A DNA stretch of 64,000 nucleotides. Source: Stenotrophomonas sp. 364 (lineage in GTDB: Bacteria; Pseudomonadota; Gammaproteobacteria; Xanthomonadales; Xanthomonadaceae). The DNA lies in contig NZ_CP047135.1 of the NCBI RefSeq assembly GCF_009832905.1, positions 1,032,001 through 1,096,000 on the forward strand, in the 5' to 3' direction. The position numbers and the translations under genes are program-made. Below the pieces are notes generated by a model, which was not told the DNA's origin, ran no database searches, and saw only the letters and a program-made list of their open reading frames with translations. The stretch's first letter is position 1, and each line of letters opens with the position of its first letter. This document shows positions 36,259-44,709 of the stretch, one piece after another.

Positions 36259-37752
36259 ATGGCCAAAGCTCTTTATCTCATTCCGGACACGAATGTCTTA
36301 CTCCAGTGCCGATCATTCCACGAGCTTGACTGGTCATCGTTGTGCGATCCAGTCACCGAGATCACGTTGGTCCTGGTGACTCCCGTCGTCCGTGAGACCG
36401 ATCGGCAAAAAGGTGGGCAGGGGCGTCTGGCGAATCGCGCCCGTAAGGTCAACAGTTGGATCGGAGAACTGTTGGACCAAGATGCACTTGAGATCAGGCC
36501 GGCATCGCCCGGGCCTGCGGTGAGGCTGATATCAGCTGATGCATTTAAGCCCGACCCTGACTTAAGTGGTGAACTCGACTACGCCCACCCGGACGACTCG
36601 ATCGTGGGGACCGTTTCTGCCTTCAAGAAAGCACATCTGGGGTCGGAGGTTGCCCTTCTGTCACGTGACAACGGTGTTCTCCTTGCCGCCAAACGCGTCG
36701 GGGTTCCCTTTTACAAGGTGCCCGAAGACTGGCTACTGCCTGCGGAAACGAACGAGGATCAAAAGCGCATCAAAGCGTTGGAGAGTGAGCTGGCGCGTGT
36801 GCTGAAGGCGGAGCCCAACTGTCTCGTCGAGGCAGTCGACGATCCATGGAAGTTTGAGGTGCATTGTTACGAGCCACTTAATGAAGAACAGGTAGCAAAC
36901 TTGTTGGACAGGCTGCGATCGCAATGGCCCTGTGAGAGCGAATTCGGGCCGAAAGAGATGGCTGCGCGCGTTCCAACGCTTGGACTCGCGGTTGCTAACC
37001 TACGTGAAGAGTTCAAGCCGGCTAGTCAAGAGGCGATTGATCACTACAAGAACTCAACTTATCCAGGGTGGCTTACGAAGTGCGAGGAGGTATGGCGGAA
37101 ACTGCACTCTGAGCTCAACGACCGAGAAGCGGCGCCACGCGTTGAGTTCACGCTAAGAAACGACGGGTCAAGGCCGGCAGAGGATGTCAGCGTCGACATA
37201 TCGCTCAGGGGTAAAGGTTGGTTGCTATCGCTGGTCGACGCTGATGAGGAGGAGAAGACGGTGGATCTTGGCTCCGTCGCGACGCTGAGCGTGGGGTCTG
37301 GGCAGCGGGTTGTGAGATTGCCACCTGTACCCAAAGCCCCGAAGGGAAATTGGGTCAAACGAAGCCTGTTCCCGCATCATGCCGCGACGATTGCGGGTGT
37401 GGAGGCGACAAGGCGTTTTCTGGATATGGAGCCGATCAGTGCCCGCCTAGGGCCTCCACCTCAGCGCGAACCTGATACCTTTTATTGGAAACCAGGGACT
37501 CGTCCGACACATCCGCGCCCAAGCACGTCACTAACCTGCTCGCAGTTCCGGCATCAATCTCGCCCCGAGGCGTTCGAGTTCAATGTGGTAATACTCGGTG
37601 AGCGGGCACCGGGCCAAGTGAAGGGGGCACTAAGAGTCGAAGTTCATGCGGCAAACCTTGGTACGCCCGTTGTGGCGACATTCCCCATTGAGATCACAAT
37701 GGTCGCTGCTGACACTTACGCTGAGGCAAACGCGCTTCTTGAGCTTCTGTAG
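36259..37752 (+). CDS. PIN-domain protein (putative ribonuclease)
   Basis: 497 residues. The N-terminal ~160 residues are a PIN domain: Asp10 in LIPDTNVLLQ, Glu in TPVVRETDRQK, and a later acidic site in LLSRDNGVLL, giving the acidic metal-binding set of PIN nucleases. The remaining ~330 residues are not recognised; around 290-330 they read like a beta-sandwich (VEFTLRNDGSRPAEDVSV). The protein is much longer than a VapC toxin and has no adjacent antitoxin, so it is more like the large PIN proteins of mobile or defence loci. The next gene encodes a second putative RNase. Confidence 0.8.
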   Translation: MAKALYLIPDTNVLLQCRSFHELDWSSLCDPVTEITLVLVTPVVRETDRQKGGQGRLANRARKVNSWIGELLDQDALEIRPASPGPAVRLISADAFKPDPDLSGELDYAHPDDSIVGTVSAFKKAHLGSEVALLSRDNGVLLAAKRVGVPFYKVPEDWLLPAETNEDQKRIKALESELARVLKAEPNCLVEAVDDPWKFEVHCYEPLNEEQVANLLDRLRSQWPCESEFGPKEMAARVPTLGLAVANLREEFKPASQEAIDHYKNSTYPGWLTKCEEVWRKLHSELNDREAAPRVEFTLRNDGSRPAEDVSVDISLRGKGWLLSLVDADEEEKTVDLGSVATLSVGSGQRVVRLPPVPKAPKGNWVKRSLFPHHAATIAGVEATRRFLDMEPISARLGPPPQREPDTFYWKPGTRPTHPRPSTSLTCSQFRHQSRPEAFEFNVVILGERAPGQVKGALRVEVHAANLGTPVVATFPIEITMVAADTYAEANALLELL

Positions 37753-37910
37753 TCAGAAGACTTTGGCGCCGAGTGTCGTGAACGGAGCATGCAGTCTCAA
37801 TGAGGATCTGAGCCTAGATCTCGCCAGTCAGGATCTGCGCTCTGCAGAAATCGCAATGCTGGCTTTGGATCGAAGGCCCCTTGGCAGTCTGGCGCGTCAG
37901 GACCCATTCC

Positions 37911-38765
37911 GTGATTAACTCATTACCTACTGATCCACTGCGAGTTCCTCAGCGGGAGGTGCAGCGGCTGTTGGGCCGGTGCCTTCTGCGCATTCAACAG
38001 TACGAACGGTTGATCAAAGCCATCGTGGCGCACCATGAGATCTGTGGAACCGTCTCGTCGCTGGATGCAATCCGGTCCGCTCGTATCGCTGAGGCGTCAA
38101 CAAAAAGCCTTGGTCTCCTGGTGGGGAAACTTCTGGGGTCCTATTTGGTCCATGGCTCTGGGCGTGACACCGATTTAGTCGGTTCTGATTCTGCAGAGGC
38201 CGCGACGGTTCGAATGCAGTTCCGGCTTGAAATGGACGCTGAGGACTTCGAGCGGACCCAAGCAGATCTCAAAGATCTAGTAAGGCTCCGGAACCACTTG
38301 GTCCACCACCTCATCGATCACCACGACGTTTGGACCGTGCCGGGCTGTGCGCGCGCCAGGCAGGCATTGCTGACGGCCTACGACCGCATTGATCTTCACT
38401 TCGAACAGTTGCGCAGCTGGGCTGAGAACATGGAGCAAGCGCGCCAACTTGCCGCCGAATTCGTCCAGTCTGAGGTCTTCCGCGACTTGGTGATCAACGG
38501 CATTGCACCGGATGGTTCAGTCGACTGGCCAAGGTCAGGAATCGTTAGGCTGCTGAGAGACGCGATGTCTGAGTTGTCAGTGGATGGTTGGACGTCTATT
38601 GCCGCTGCTCAGCGGTTCATTCGAGCGCGCGAGCCCGATCAGCTGCCGGAGAAGTATGGATGCCGAAGTTTTAGACAGGTTGTGCATCAGTCCCGTCTTT
38701 TCAGGCTTGAATACAGGGACGTCAACGGCTCACGCGAGGCGTGCTTTACGGATCGTTTGCGTTGA
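37911..38765 (+). CDS. HEPN-like protein with C-terminal OST-HTH/LOTUS domain
   Basis: 284 residues from a GTG start with AGGA 8 bases upstream; an upstream TTG in frame is less likely. The central helical region contains RNHLVH (Arg127-x4-His132), the R-polar-x3-H signature of HEPN ribonucleases. Residues ~215-280 (GWTSIAAAQRFI, then YGCRSFRQVVHQSRLF) match the OST-HTH/LOTUS RNA-binding fold. Together these suggest an RNA-targeting nuclease. It follows the PIN gene by 158 bp on the same strand. HEPN and LOTUS calls are from motif reading and are moderately secure. Confidence 0.7.
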   Translation: MINSLPTDPLRVPQREVQRLLGRCLLRIQQYERLIKAIVAHHEICGTVSSLDAIRSARIAEASTKSLGLLVGKLLGSYLVHGSGRDTDLVGSDSAEAATVRMQFRLEMDAEDFERTQADLKDLVRLRNHLVHHLIDHHDVWTVPGCARARQALLTAYDRIDLHFEQLRSWAENMEQARQLAAEFVQSEVFRDLVINGIAPDGSVDWPRSGIVRLLRDAMSELSVDGWTSIAAAQRFIRAREPDQLPEKYGCRSFRQVVHQSRLFRLEYRDVNGSREACFTDRLR

Positions 38766-38988
38766 TGGCAGAGTGCGTTGAGTGCCTGCCGATTCAGCGC
38801 GGTGATGACTGCGGAGCTTTGCCTCTCCTTGACCTGCCTTCATAAGTCTGGGTCAGAATACGTAAGCCAGTCAGCATAGCCGCTGATTCCCTCCTAGGCA
38901 AAATAAATGCTTGAAAATAAAGGAGTTTGTGATATTGCGCATCTTGAATCTTGAGTCATAACCAATGGACCAGGACACAGGAGGCTCC

Positions 38989-39882
38989 ATGACAATCGAA
39001 CACACACGCATCAGAACTTACAGCCGCGCCAAGGGGCATTCGGCTTTGGCCGCCGCCGCCTACCGGGGCGGATTTCTGCTCACTGACCCATCGACGGGAG
39101 TCAAACACGACTACCGCGGGCGAGGTGGAATCATCCAAGCGTGCTGCTTGGCTCCTCCAGGTTCGCCTGCCTGGTTCAATGACCCCCAACGTCTCTGGGC
39201 CGCAGCAGAGGCAGCGGAGCGCCGTCGTAACAGCACAGTCTGCCGAGATTTCACCATTGCATTGCCGCACGAGCTCGATGACCGCGAGCGTTGGGACCTT
39301 GTTCTCGACATTTCGCATGCACTGATCGAGAGATACGGCTTTGCGTTACAAGCGAGCCATCATCGGCCAACCAAGGACGATCCTCGCTACTTCTACGCTC
39401 ACATCTTGGTGACGACCAGACGCATGGAAGCCTCTGGGCTGGCTGCGAAGACGCGCGTCCTGGACAGGCGAATCAATGGCTACGGTGAGGTGCTGTGGAT
39501 TCGAGCAATGATCTCTGAGCGCATCAGTGCGCATCTCGGTCTAGGCGGGCCCCAGGTTGAGCGTAAAACCCGGGATCTAGCGGAGGGCCTTGCCACGCGT
39601 CGGGGCGAGGGAGTCGTTGGCGACGAGCAAGCGAGCTTTGAGCAACTCTTGGGCCGCTACCGAAAGGAGGGCAAGCTTCTTCCCGTCCCAGCGGGCCACA
39701 CGGCTGAGCGGGCGCGTGGCGAACAGTCCAGCGCGCTCCCCATGGTTGCCGGTATACCTTCTCATTCGCTCCCGTACAGCCCTGCCACTGACGCACTCCC
39801 GGTGCTACCCAGTGAGCTGCCTGGTGCGGCTCTAGAGTCCAATAGGCAGGTAGGGGAAGTCCTACCGTGCAAAGCGGGCTAA
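38989..39882 (+). CDS. MobA/MobL-type relaxase-like protein, HUH site incomplete
   Basis: 297 residues from ATG 38989 (GGAGG 5 bases upstream). The N-terminus has the family opening (TYSRAKGHSALAAAAYRGG), and the helix-rich part continues with RRRNSTVCRDFTIALPHEL. At the place of the HUH metal-binding pair the sequence is FYAHILVTTR, with only the second His; relaxases usually have HxH. The C-terminal helicase/primase part of long MobA proteins is absent. It is probably an impaired or non-classical relaxase. The other MobA/MobL gene at 42277 keeps HVH. Confidence 0.8.
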   Translation: MTIEHTRIRTYSRAKGHSALAAAAYRGGFLLTDPSTGVKHDYRGRGGIIQACCLAPPGSPAWFNDPQRLWAAAEAAERRRNSTVCRDFTIALPHELDDRERWDLVLDISHALIERYGFALQASHHRPTKDDPRYFYAHILVTTRRMEASGLAAKTRVLDRRINGYGEVLWIRAMISERISAHLGLGGPQVERKTRDLAEGLATRRGEGVVGDEQASFEQLLGRYRKEGKLLPVPAGHTAERARGEQSSALPMVAGIPSHSLPYSPATDALPVLPSELPGAALESNRQVGEVLPCKAG

Positions 39883-39956
39883 CCCGACTGGACGAGCGCA
39901 GAAGGCGGCGAGACTGTGGAGCGCCTCACACTTCGAGGCGACATGGAGATTTTTCA

Positions 39957-40133
39957 ATGGCAGATAATTTGGAAAAGCGCGGTCCGCCCGACGGAATCCG
40001 CATCAATGTCAACGAAGATTGGGAGCTGCGCGACTGGTCTCGGCACTTCGATGTAACCCCGGCCAAGCTGAAAGAGGCCGTGGCCGCCGTCGGCGTCATG
40101 GCCAAGGACGTCAAGCGCTACCTGGGCAAATAA
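39957..40133 (+). CDS. DUF3606 family protein
   Basis: 58 residues from the ATG with GGAGA 7 bases upstream. INVNEDWELRDWSRHFDVTP followed by LKEAVAAVG and VKRYL is the compact DUF3606 pattern, a small helical protein common in Proteobacteria and of unknown function. It lies between the two relaxase genes and ends just before a strong hairpin. Confidence 0.85.
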   Translation: MADNLEKRGPPDGIRINVNEDWELRDWSRHFDVTPAKLKEAVAAVGVMAKDVKRYLGK

Positions 40134-40156
40134 GTCCCCCTGCGCAAAGGTTGGAG

Positions 40157-40182
40157 AGGAGGGCGGTCTCATCCGCCCTCCT
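40157..40182 (+). terminator. 10-bp hairpin after DUF3606 gene
   Basis: Perfect arms AGGAGGGCGG / CCGCCCTCCT with a 6-base loop, 23 bases after the stop. The T-run is short, but the stem is strong. Confidence 0.6.
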
Positions 40183-40350
40183 TGCTGCGCCGATGCCGGC
40201 CTAGTGCCTCAGGAATGAGTGCCGCAACGCCCCAATGACAATTCAGGATCAGCAGCGCCGAAGGGACGCTTCTGCAGCCGCCTTCATTCATTTGAAGAGA
40301 GAACGGCTCTACTTCGACTGAGGCTGTGGTTGACCGCTGCCCTGAGCGCT

Positions 40351-40560
40351 TCAGTGCAAGTAGGGCCTACGGAGCTCCGCCAAAAGCTCAGGCAGTGCCA
40401 CAACACCGTCCAAATAGGCATGGAGTGCGTTGGCCATATGCTGGTCCACGCCAAAGCCGGCAGCGTGTTGATCTGCAATCCAGCTTTCCACGTGAGCATG
40501 ACGCAGTTGAGATTCCTGTTCGTCCAGGAGCGTCGGTGAGCGGGGCAAGTCTTGTTTCAT
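40351..40560 (-). CDS. small helical protein, 69 residues
   Basis: Protein-like composition (LLDEQESQLRHAHVESW, then HMANALHAYLDGVVALPELL) with an amphipathic C-terminal helix similar to small antitoxins. The ribosome site is weak and no partner toxin is seen. It sits between the DUF3606 gene and the minus-strand gene at 40647, and could be co-transcribed with the latter. Tentative. Confidence 0.4.
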   Translation of the reverse strand: MKQDLPRSPTLLDEQESQLRHAHVESWIADQHAAGFGVDQHMANALHAYLDGVVALPELLAELRRPYLH

Positions 40561-40646
40561 GCGAAGAATCCGATTGGTGTCCTGACCTGATTCGTAGCAG
40601 AGAACGTTTTTCCGTCAAGCCCCATTCCACGCCTGCAACCTGAGTG

Positions 40647-41039
40647 TCACAGCATCGCTCTGTCGTTGATGGCTTGGTTCAAAAGCTCATACCAGCGATT
40701 CATGTCACTCTCCCGGTAGAACTTGATCGTCCACACGGGGTGATCAGCATCGCGAACGCTAAGCGTCAGCGTGCCTTGGCGCTTTGAGTTATGCCAATGC
40801 TTTTCCCACATACGGACATCGCTCAGCGGGTAGATCTTCGTTGTCCGCGTCGAGCGGAGCTTGATCCGGGAACGGGCCATAGACAGCGCCAGGGCGCTAT
40901 TGCTATAGAAGTAGGATTGGTCGAACTCCGCCGCGAACGCTGCTTGGTCACCTCGTGAACTGAGAGTCCTGCCCACGCCTACGGCGACAAGTGCGCCGGC
41001 GCCTAGGACGAGCAACAGGAAGAATGTGCCGACAGTCAT
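40647..41039 (-). CDS. membrane-anchored protein, 130 residues
   Basis: One N-terminal helix (TFFLLLVLGAGALVAVGVG) followed by a ~100-residue cytoplasmic domain with a beta-rich look (IYPLSDVRMWEKHW, then GTLTLSVRD and WTIKFY) resembling PH-like folds, as in DUF4755-type proteins. No catalytic motif. The lipoprotein gene 41081-41395 lies 41 bp upstream in the same direction, so the two may form an operon. Function unknown. Confidence 0.65.
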   Translation of the reverse strand: MTVGTFFLLLVLGAGALVAVGVGRTLSSRGDQAAFAAEFDQSYFYSNSALALSMARSRIKLRSTRTTKIYPLSDVRMWEKHWHNSKRQGTLTLSVRDADHPVWTIKFYRESDMNRWYELLNQAINDRAML

Positions 41040-41080
41040 TTGAGCTCCTCGGATGCAAGGGGGATTAGGGGTTCAGCGGA

Positions 41081-41395
41081 CTACTGGACCCTGCCAGTGA
41101 TCTTCCAGGTGCCACCGACCTCGGTGAAGGTGTAGACACCATCCATTTGGTTCCCGAAATCCCGCCCCATTGCTTCGATCTGAGCTGAAACATCGCAGTT
41201 ATAGCTCGGGGCGCCCTCGGCCTTCACGCACTTGCCGCTCCTAAATTCCTGAATCTTCGCCTTGTCGTTGCTGTTGTCCTGAACGTATTGCAAGAACGCG
41301 TTCTGACGGTCGTCATGCGGGGGACCACCACCACCAGAGCAGGCGGCCAGACAGACGATCAGCGCTCCAACGACTGCAACGCGGGCCTTGGACAT
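41081..41395 (-). CDS. small lipoprotein, 104 residues
   Basis: Lipoprotein signal VVGALIVCLAACSGGGG with Cys19 as lipid site. The mature domain (VKAEGAPSYNCDVSAQIEAMG, then YTFTEVGGTWKITG) ends in a beta-hairpin with a WKI motif seen in several exported small domains. No family name is certain. It is upstream of the membrane-anchored protein gene at 40647 on the same strand. Confidence 0.7.
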   Translation of the reverse strand: MSKARVAVVGALIVCLAACSGGGGPPHDDRQNAFLQYVQDNSNDKAKIQEFRSGKCVKAEGAPSYNCDVSAQIEAMGRDFGNQMDGVYTFTEVGGTWKITGRVQ

Positions 41396-41561
41396 AGAAA
41401 TTCCTAGTGATAGAGGGGAGGGGGATGACCTCGGCTCAGAAGCGAGAAGCTCGGCTACTGGCGGCCTTGCTCTTGATGCGTGATGATGTTACCGAAAAGG
41501 AAACAGACTATGCAACTAGGAGACTTCATGATCGTTAAGGATTTCTACCCTTGGTCACGCT

Positions 41562-41897
41562 TTGGAACTGGACGACGCTCCCCTAATCTTTGCCAATCGC
41601 CTGCGACGAGCTCGACTAGCGGCCGACTTAACCCAAGAGGCACTCGGCGTAGCAGCCGGGTTGAGCGTTGACGTGGCCAGGGTCCGGATCAACCGTTACG
41701 AGAAAGGAGGGCGCGAATGCGATCTGCGCACCGCGAAGCGCCTTGCGGAGGCATTGGACATGCCGTTGGCAGCGCTCTATGCGGAAACAGATGAGATCGC
41801 AGAGGCAATCACAGCCTTAGTCAAGCTTCCAGTCGAAGAGCAGCGGCTAATCGTGGCGGAATTGCAGCGAAAGGCAGGAAAACAAGGCTCGCGATAG
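41562..41897 (+). CDS. XRE-family HTH regulator
   Basis: About 111 residues from a TTG codon. Residues ~10-70 form a Cro/C1 HTH: LRRARLAADLTQEALGVAAG, then RINRYEKGGRECDL and LAEALDMPLAALY. The helical C-terminus may be for dimerisation. The start is uncertain because no ATG precedes the HTH and the only ribosome-like site (AAGGA) is 21 bases away. It probably controls the mobilisation genes beside it. Confidence 0.8.
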   Translation: MELDDAPLIFANRLRRARLAADLTQEALGVAAGLSVDVARVRINRYEKGGRECDLRTAKRLAEALDMPLAALYAETDEIAEAITALVKLPVEEQRLIVAELQRKAGKQGSR

Positions 41898-42276
41898 TGT
41901 TGCCTTGCTGCAAAGGCACTCATCCACCTAATCTGTGAATGGGTCAAATTTAAGTTTTGTTCATATTTTGCTGCCGGGGCTACCGCCGCGTTTTGGGGGT
42001 GAAGATTGAGTCCCATCCTGCCGCGGTGAGGCTCTTCCCTGGAGCCCACAAGTCTAAGAAGCAATAGCGCACTGATGGAATTTCCGATTCTCGGAATTCC
42101 GTGCTCTTCCTGCCGGCAGTGCGAAGGCCGTTGGCCTCCTCGTGTCCCGCTCCGCGGTGCACAAAGCAAGGCAAAACCCTGTGATTTCGCGCACGAAATC
42201 GCCGGCGCTGTGAAGGCCTAGACGAATAATGCAAATGGCCTTTTGTTGGCTTCTCCAAAAATGAATAGGAGAAGTC
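41898..42276. other. possible oriT/control region upstream of mobL
   Basis: About 380 bases without a supported gene in front of the relaxase. It contains several short inverted repeats, including GATTTCG/CGAAATC (42183-42200). A transfer origin is often beside its relaxase gene, but no known nick consensus was recognised. Confidence 0.4.
42183..42200. repeat. perfect 7-bp inverted repeat GATTTCG-CGCA-CGAAATC
   Basis: A compact hairpin 77 bases before the relaxase start. It is a candidate oriT arm or operator. Confidence 0.5.
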
Positions 42277-43899
42277 GTGGCAATTTATCACTCACACATG
42301 AAGTCGTTTGGCCGAGGCAAAGGCGATAGTTCAGTGGCAGCAGCAGCGTATCGCGCTGGATTTGATCTCGTCGACGAGGCGACCGGGCTGTCGCACTCTT
42401 ACTCGCGCCGGCACGGCGTTGATCACGTCCAGATGCTCGCCCCCAAGGGTGCTCCGACCTGGTGCTTGGACACGCAAAAGTTCTGGAATGCCAACGAGGC
42501 CGCCGAGACACGCAAGAATGCCTTAGTCGCCCGGGAAGTAGAGGTGGCTCTGCCACAGAGCTTAGATCAAGCACAACGGAAGGCCTTGGCTCTGGACCTG
42601 GGGCAGCTCTTGGTGGATCGCTATAAGGTCGCCGTCTTAGTGGCGATCCACACGCCTAGCCGAAACGGGGACCAGCGCAACCATCATGTGCATCTTTTGA
42701 TGTCTGCACGGCAAGTTGGCCCAGAAGGCTTTGGCAAGCGCGCAGCTGCTGAGTTCGATGGGCGGCAAGGGCAGGGCAGCAATGCCGTCAAGGAGCTGCG
42801 CTTGGCGATTGCAGCCACCATCAACAGGCATCTCGACATTGCCGGAATCCAAAAGCGGGTCGACCCCCGCAAACTGAAGACCCAAGCGCTCGAAGCGGCT
42901 TTGCAAGGCAACTTTGAGCTCGCGAGGGAGCTGACCCGCACGCCAGGAACGCACAATGGGAAGGTCAAGACAGCTCTAGAACGGAAAAGCCGTCTGACTT
43001 GGTCTGTCCAGGGCCTTGGCGGCAAAGATGCGGCGATGAAGCTGGTTGCCACCATCTCGGCACACCAAGCAGCATTGATAAACGATCCGGAGGTGCCGGA
43101 GGGTCATAGCCACGCCGCTGCCTTGCGCGATCAAGCAAAAGCGGCCGGGCTCAAGCCGCAGCAAGCGGGAGAGGGACATCCGCGTAATGTCGTGAATAGA
43201 GTGCGGGAGCATCTCTTGGATCGCCGCCCCAACGCCGCGCGGAGCTTCGATCAATACAGCCGGCAAACCCTACATCTCAGTCGCGTGCAGCGGATCACGA
43301 GAGCATCAGGACGCGATGCCGAGGTTCTCAATGCAGAAGCGAAGCTCATTGAAGATTGGCTTGAAGCGCAGCGAGAGGTCGCCCAAGATTCATTGGAGCT
43401 CCTTCGAAGCGTCCCCGGAATCCAAATTGAGCCGGAGTTCCAACTCGCCCATGCCAGCATCTTGTGTCGGCGTATCGATGACTATGCAGGCAAAGCGTTC
43501 ACCTTCGAAGACACGGAAGTGCTGGCCCGCTCCTTGGCCAAGTATGCGCACATGATGGCGCGGCCGCATCGGGCGCGGATGGCGCTACTTGATGCTCAGG
43601 CGAAGCTATCGGAGCACGCCGATGCACCTAAGACGCAAGCGGCGACGCGCGCCCGTCAGCGCGTCTACCGCGCGAAGACCCATGTGTCACCGAGGATTGC
43701 GGCGATCCAGCGTTGGCGTATTGATCAGGCCAGAAAGCGCATGACTGAGGCAAGGGACGACCTGGAAAAGCACTTTGCTGATCCCAAAGCCGCAATCCTT
43801 CCCAGAAGCCCGCTTGGGGACATGGATCCGCCACCTGTTCGCGCAGAAGAGGCGGGGAACTGGGAACATAGGATGCGAGGGCGACGACCGACGTTCTAA
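42277..43899 (+). CDS. MobA/MobL-type relaxase
   Basis: 540 residues from a GTG start with TAGGAGA upstream. The relaxase domain opens AIYHSHMKSFGRGKGDSSVAAAAYRAG. The HUH metal site is NHHVHLLMSAR near residue 136. A long helical C-terminal half (~250-520) lacks primase or helicase motifs. It should nick and covalently bind DNA at a cognate oriT for mobilisation. No type IV secretion genes are in the window, so the element is at most mobilisable from what is seen. An H-NS gene follows after a shared terminator. Confidence 0.9.
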   Translation: MAIYHSHMKSFGRGKGDSSVAAAAYRAGFDLVDEATGLSHSYSRRHGVDHVQMLAPKGAPTWCLDTQKFWNANEAAETRKNALVAREVEVALPQSLDQAQRKALALDLGQLLVDRYKVAVLVAIHTPSRNGDQRNHHVHLLMSARQVGPEGFGKRAAAEFDGRQGQGSNAVKELRLAIAATINRHLDIAGIQKRVDPRKLKTQALEAALQGNFELARELTRTPGTHNGKVKTALERKSRLTWSVQGLGGKDAAMKLVATISAHQAALINDPEVPEGHSHAAALRDQAKAAGLKPQQAGEGHPRNVVNRVREHLLDRRPNAARSFDQYSRQTLHLSRVQRITRASGRDAEVLNAEAKLIEDWLEAQREVAQDSLELLRSVPGIQIEPEFQLAHASILCRRIDDYAGKAFTFEDTEVLARSLAKYAHMMARPHRARMALLDAQAKLSEHADAPKTQAATRARQRVYRAKTHVSPRIAAIQRWRIDQARKRMTEARDDLEKHFADPKAAILPRSPLGDMDPPPVRAEEAGNWEHRMRGRRPTF

Positions 43900-43923
43900 G
43901 TGCCTTGGAAAACGCAGGCCAAA

Positions 43924-43949
43924 AAAGATCCCCGTCGCCGGGGATCTTT
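43924..43949. terminator. bidirectional terminator between mobL and the H-NS gene
   Basis: Arms AAAGATCCCCG / CGGGGATCTTT with a TCGC loop and A/T-rich edges on both strands. The two genes are convergent. Confidence 0.85.
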
Positions 43950-43958
43950 GCATCTGAC

Positions 43959-44354
43959 TCAGCCCGGATACGCGGGGAACTTCTCGTCAGGGTGCTTGGA
44001 TTTCCATTCTTTATAGGCGGCCGTGCCTTCCCAGGCAGCAAATGATCTCGGCGTGCGGCCTCGGCCTGACCAAGTTTCTTGGGTGTGAGGCAGCCAATAC
44101 TTGGCGGCGACGGCCTTCTTCGGGCCGGCACTCTTTCGTGGCTGACCGGTGCTCGCCGCGAGTGAGGATGAAATCTCAGCCCTTTGCTTGGCGTTGAAGT
44201 TCTTAGCGTACTGAGCAATGAGGTTCAGGATCTCCGCGTGAGCATCAGAGGTCTGTTCTTGGCGCAGCTGAGCCTCCTGTGCATCAAGTGCTTGGAGCTC
44301 GTCTTGAAGCTTCTGCTTCGCGGAAAGAATGGAATCGAGCGTCGGTTTGGTCAT
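43959..44354 (-). CDS. H-NS family DNA-binding protein
   Basis: 131 residues from ATG 44354. An N-terminal coiled coil for dimerisation (SAKQKLQDELQALDAQEAQL) is followed by a linker and the C-terminal DNA-binding motif TWSGRGRTPRSF of the H-NS/BpH3 type. The frame extends to 44426, but that adds a non-conserved tail. Element-borne H-NS proteins usually silence AT-rich acquired genes and ease transfer, which fits the relaxase and CBASS neighbours. Confidence 0.93.
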   Translation of the reverse strand: MTKPTLDSILSAKQKLQDELQALDAQEAQLRQEQTSDAHAEILNLIAQYAKNFNAKQRAEISSSLAASTGQPRKSAGPKKAVAAKYWLPHTQETWSGRGRTPRSFAAWEGTAAYKEWKSKHPDEKFPAYPG

Positions 44355-44709
44355 GCGTTGTGAGCCTTTTGAAAGGTTGCGATTGATTTGGGGACCTTGG
44401 AGGGTATCTAAGAGTGCCGATATCAAGCTGAGCCTTGAGGGCGCTAAAAGGGTAGCGCTCTGGCTTCACCTGCAAAGCGAGCTATAGAGGCCTTGCAGAG
44501 GCGTGTATCAGGTTCTTCAGGATCGGGGCGATTATTGCATGGAAAAGCACTAGCGGGCGGAAGCCCAGTGCCCATGCTTTGCCAGACCTGCCGGGAGCTT
44601 TTTCGCTCCGGCCCGCCTCGCTTTTTGGGGGCGGTATGTAGGATCATCGCCTCGTTGGATTGGGTCTCCCGCCAATACTCAGCCTGGACGCCCAGACTGG
44701 GTGCATCTT
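44355..44709. other. intergenic stretch with a GC hairpin
   Basis: About 355 bases between the H-NS gene and the end of the CBASS operon. A hairpin GCCGGGAGC/GCTCCGGC (44590-44612, one bulge) lies downstream of the nucleotidyltransferase gene and may end the operon. Minus-strand frame 44444-44647 has no support. Confidence 0.5.

Noticed and set aside
44444..44647. 67-codon minus frame after the CBASS operon
   Set aside because: Lies over a hairpin region with no start signal or family.
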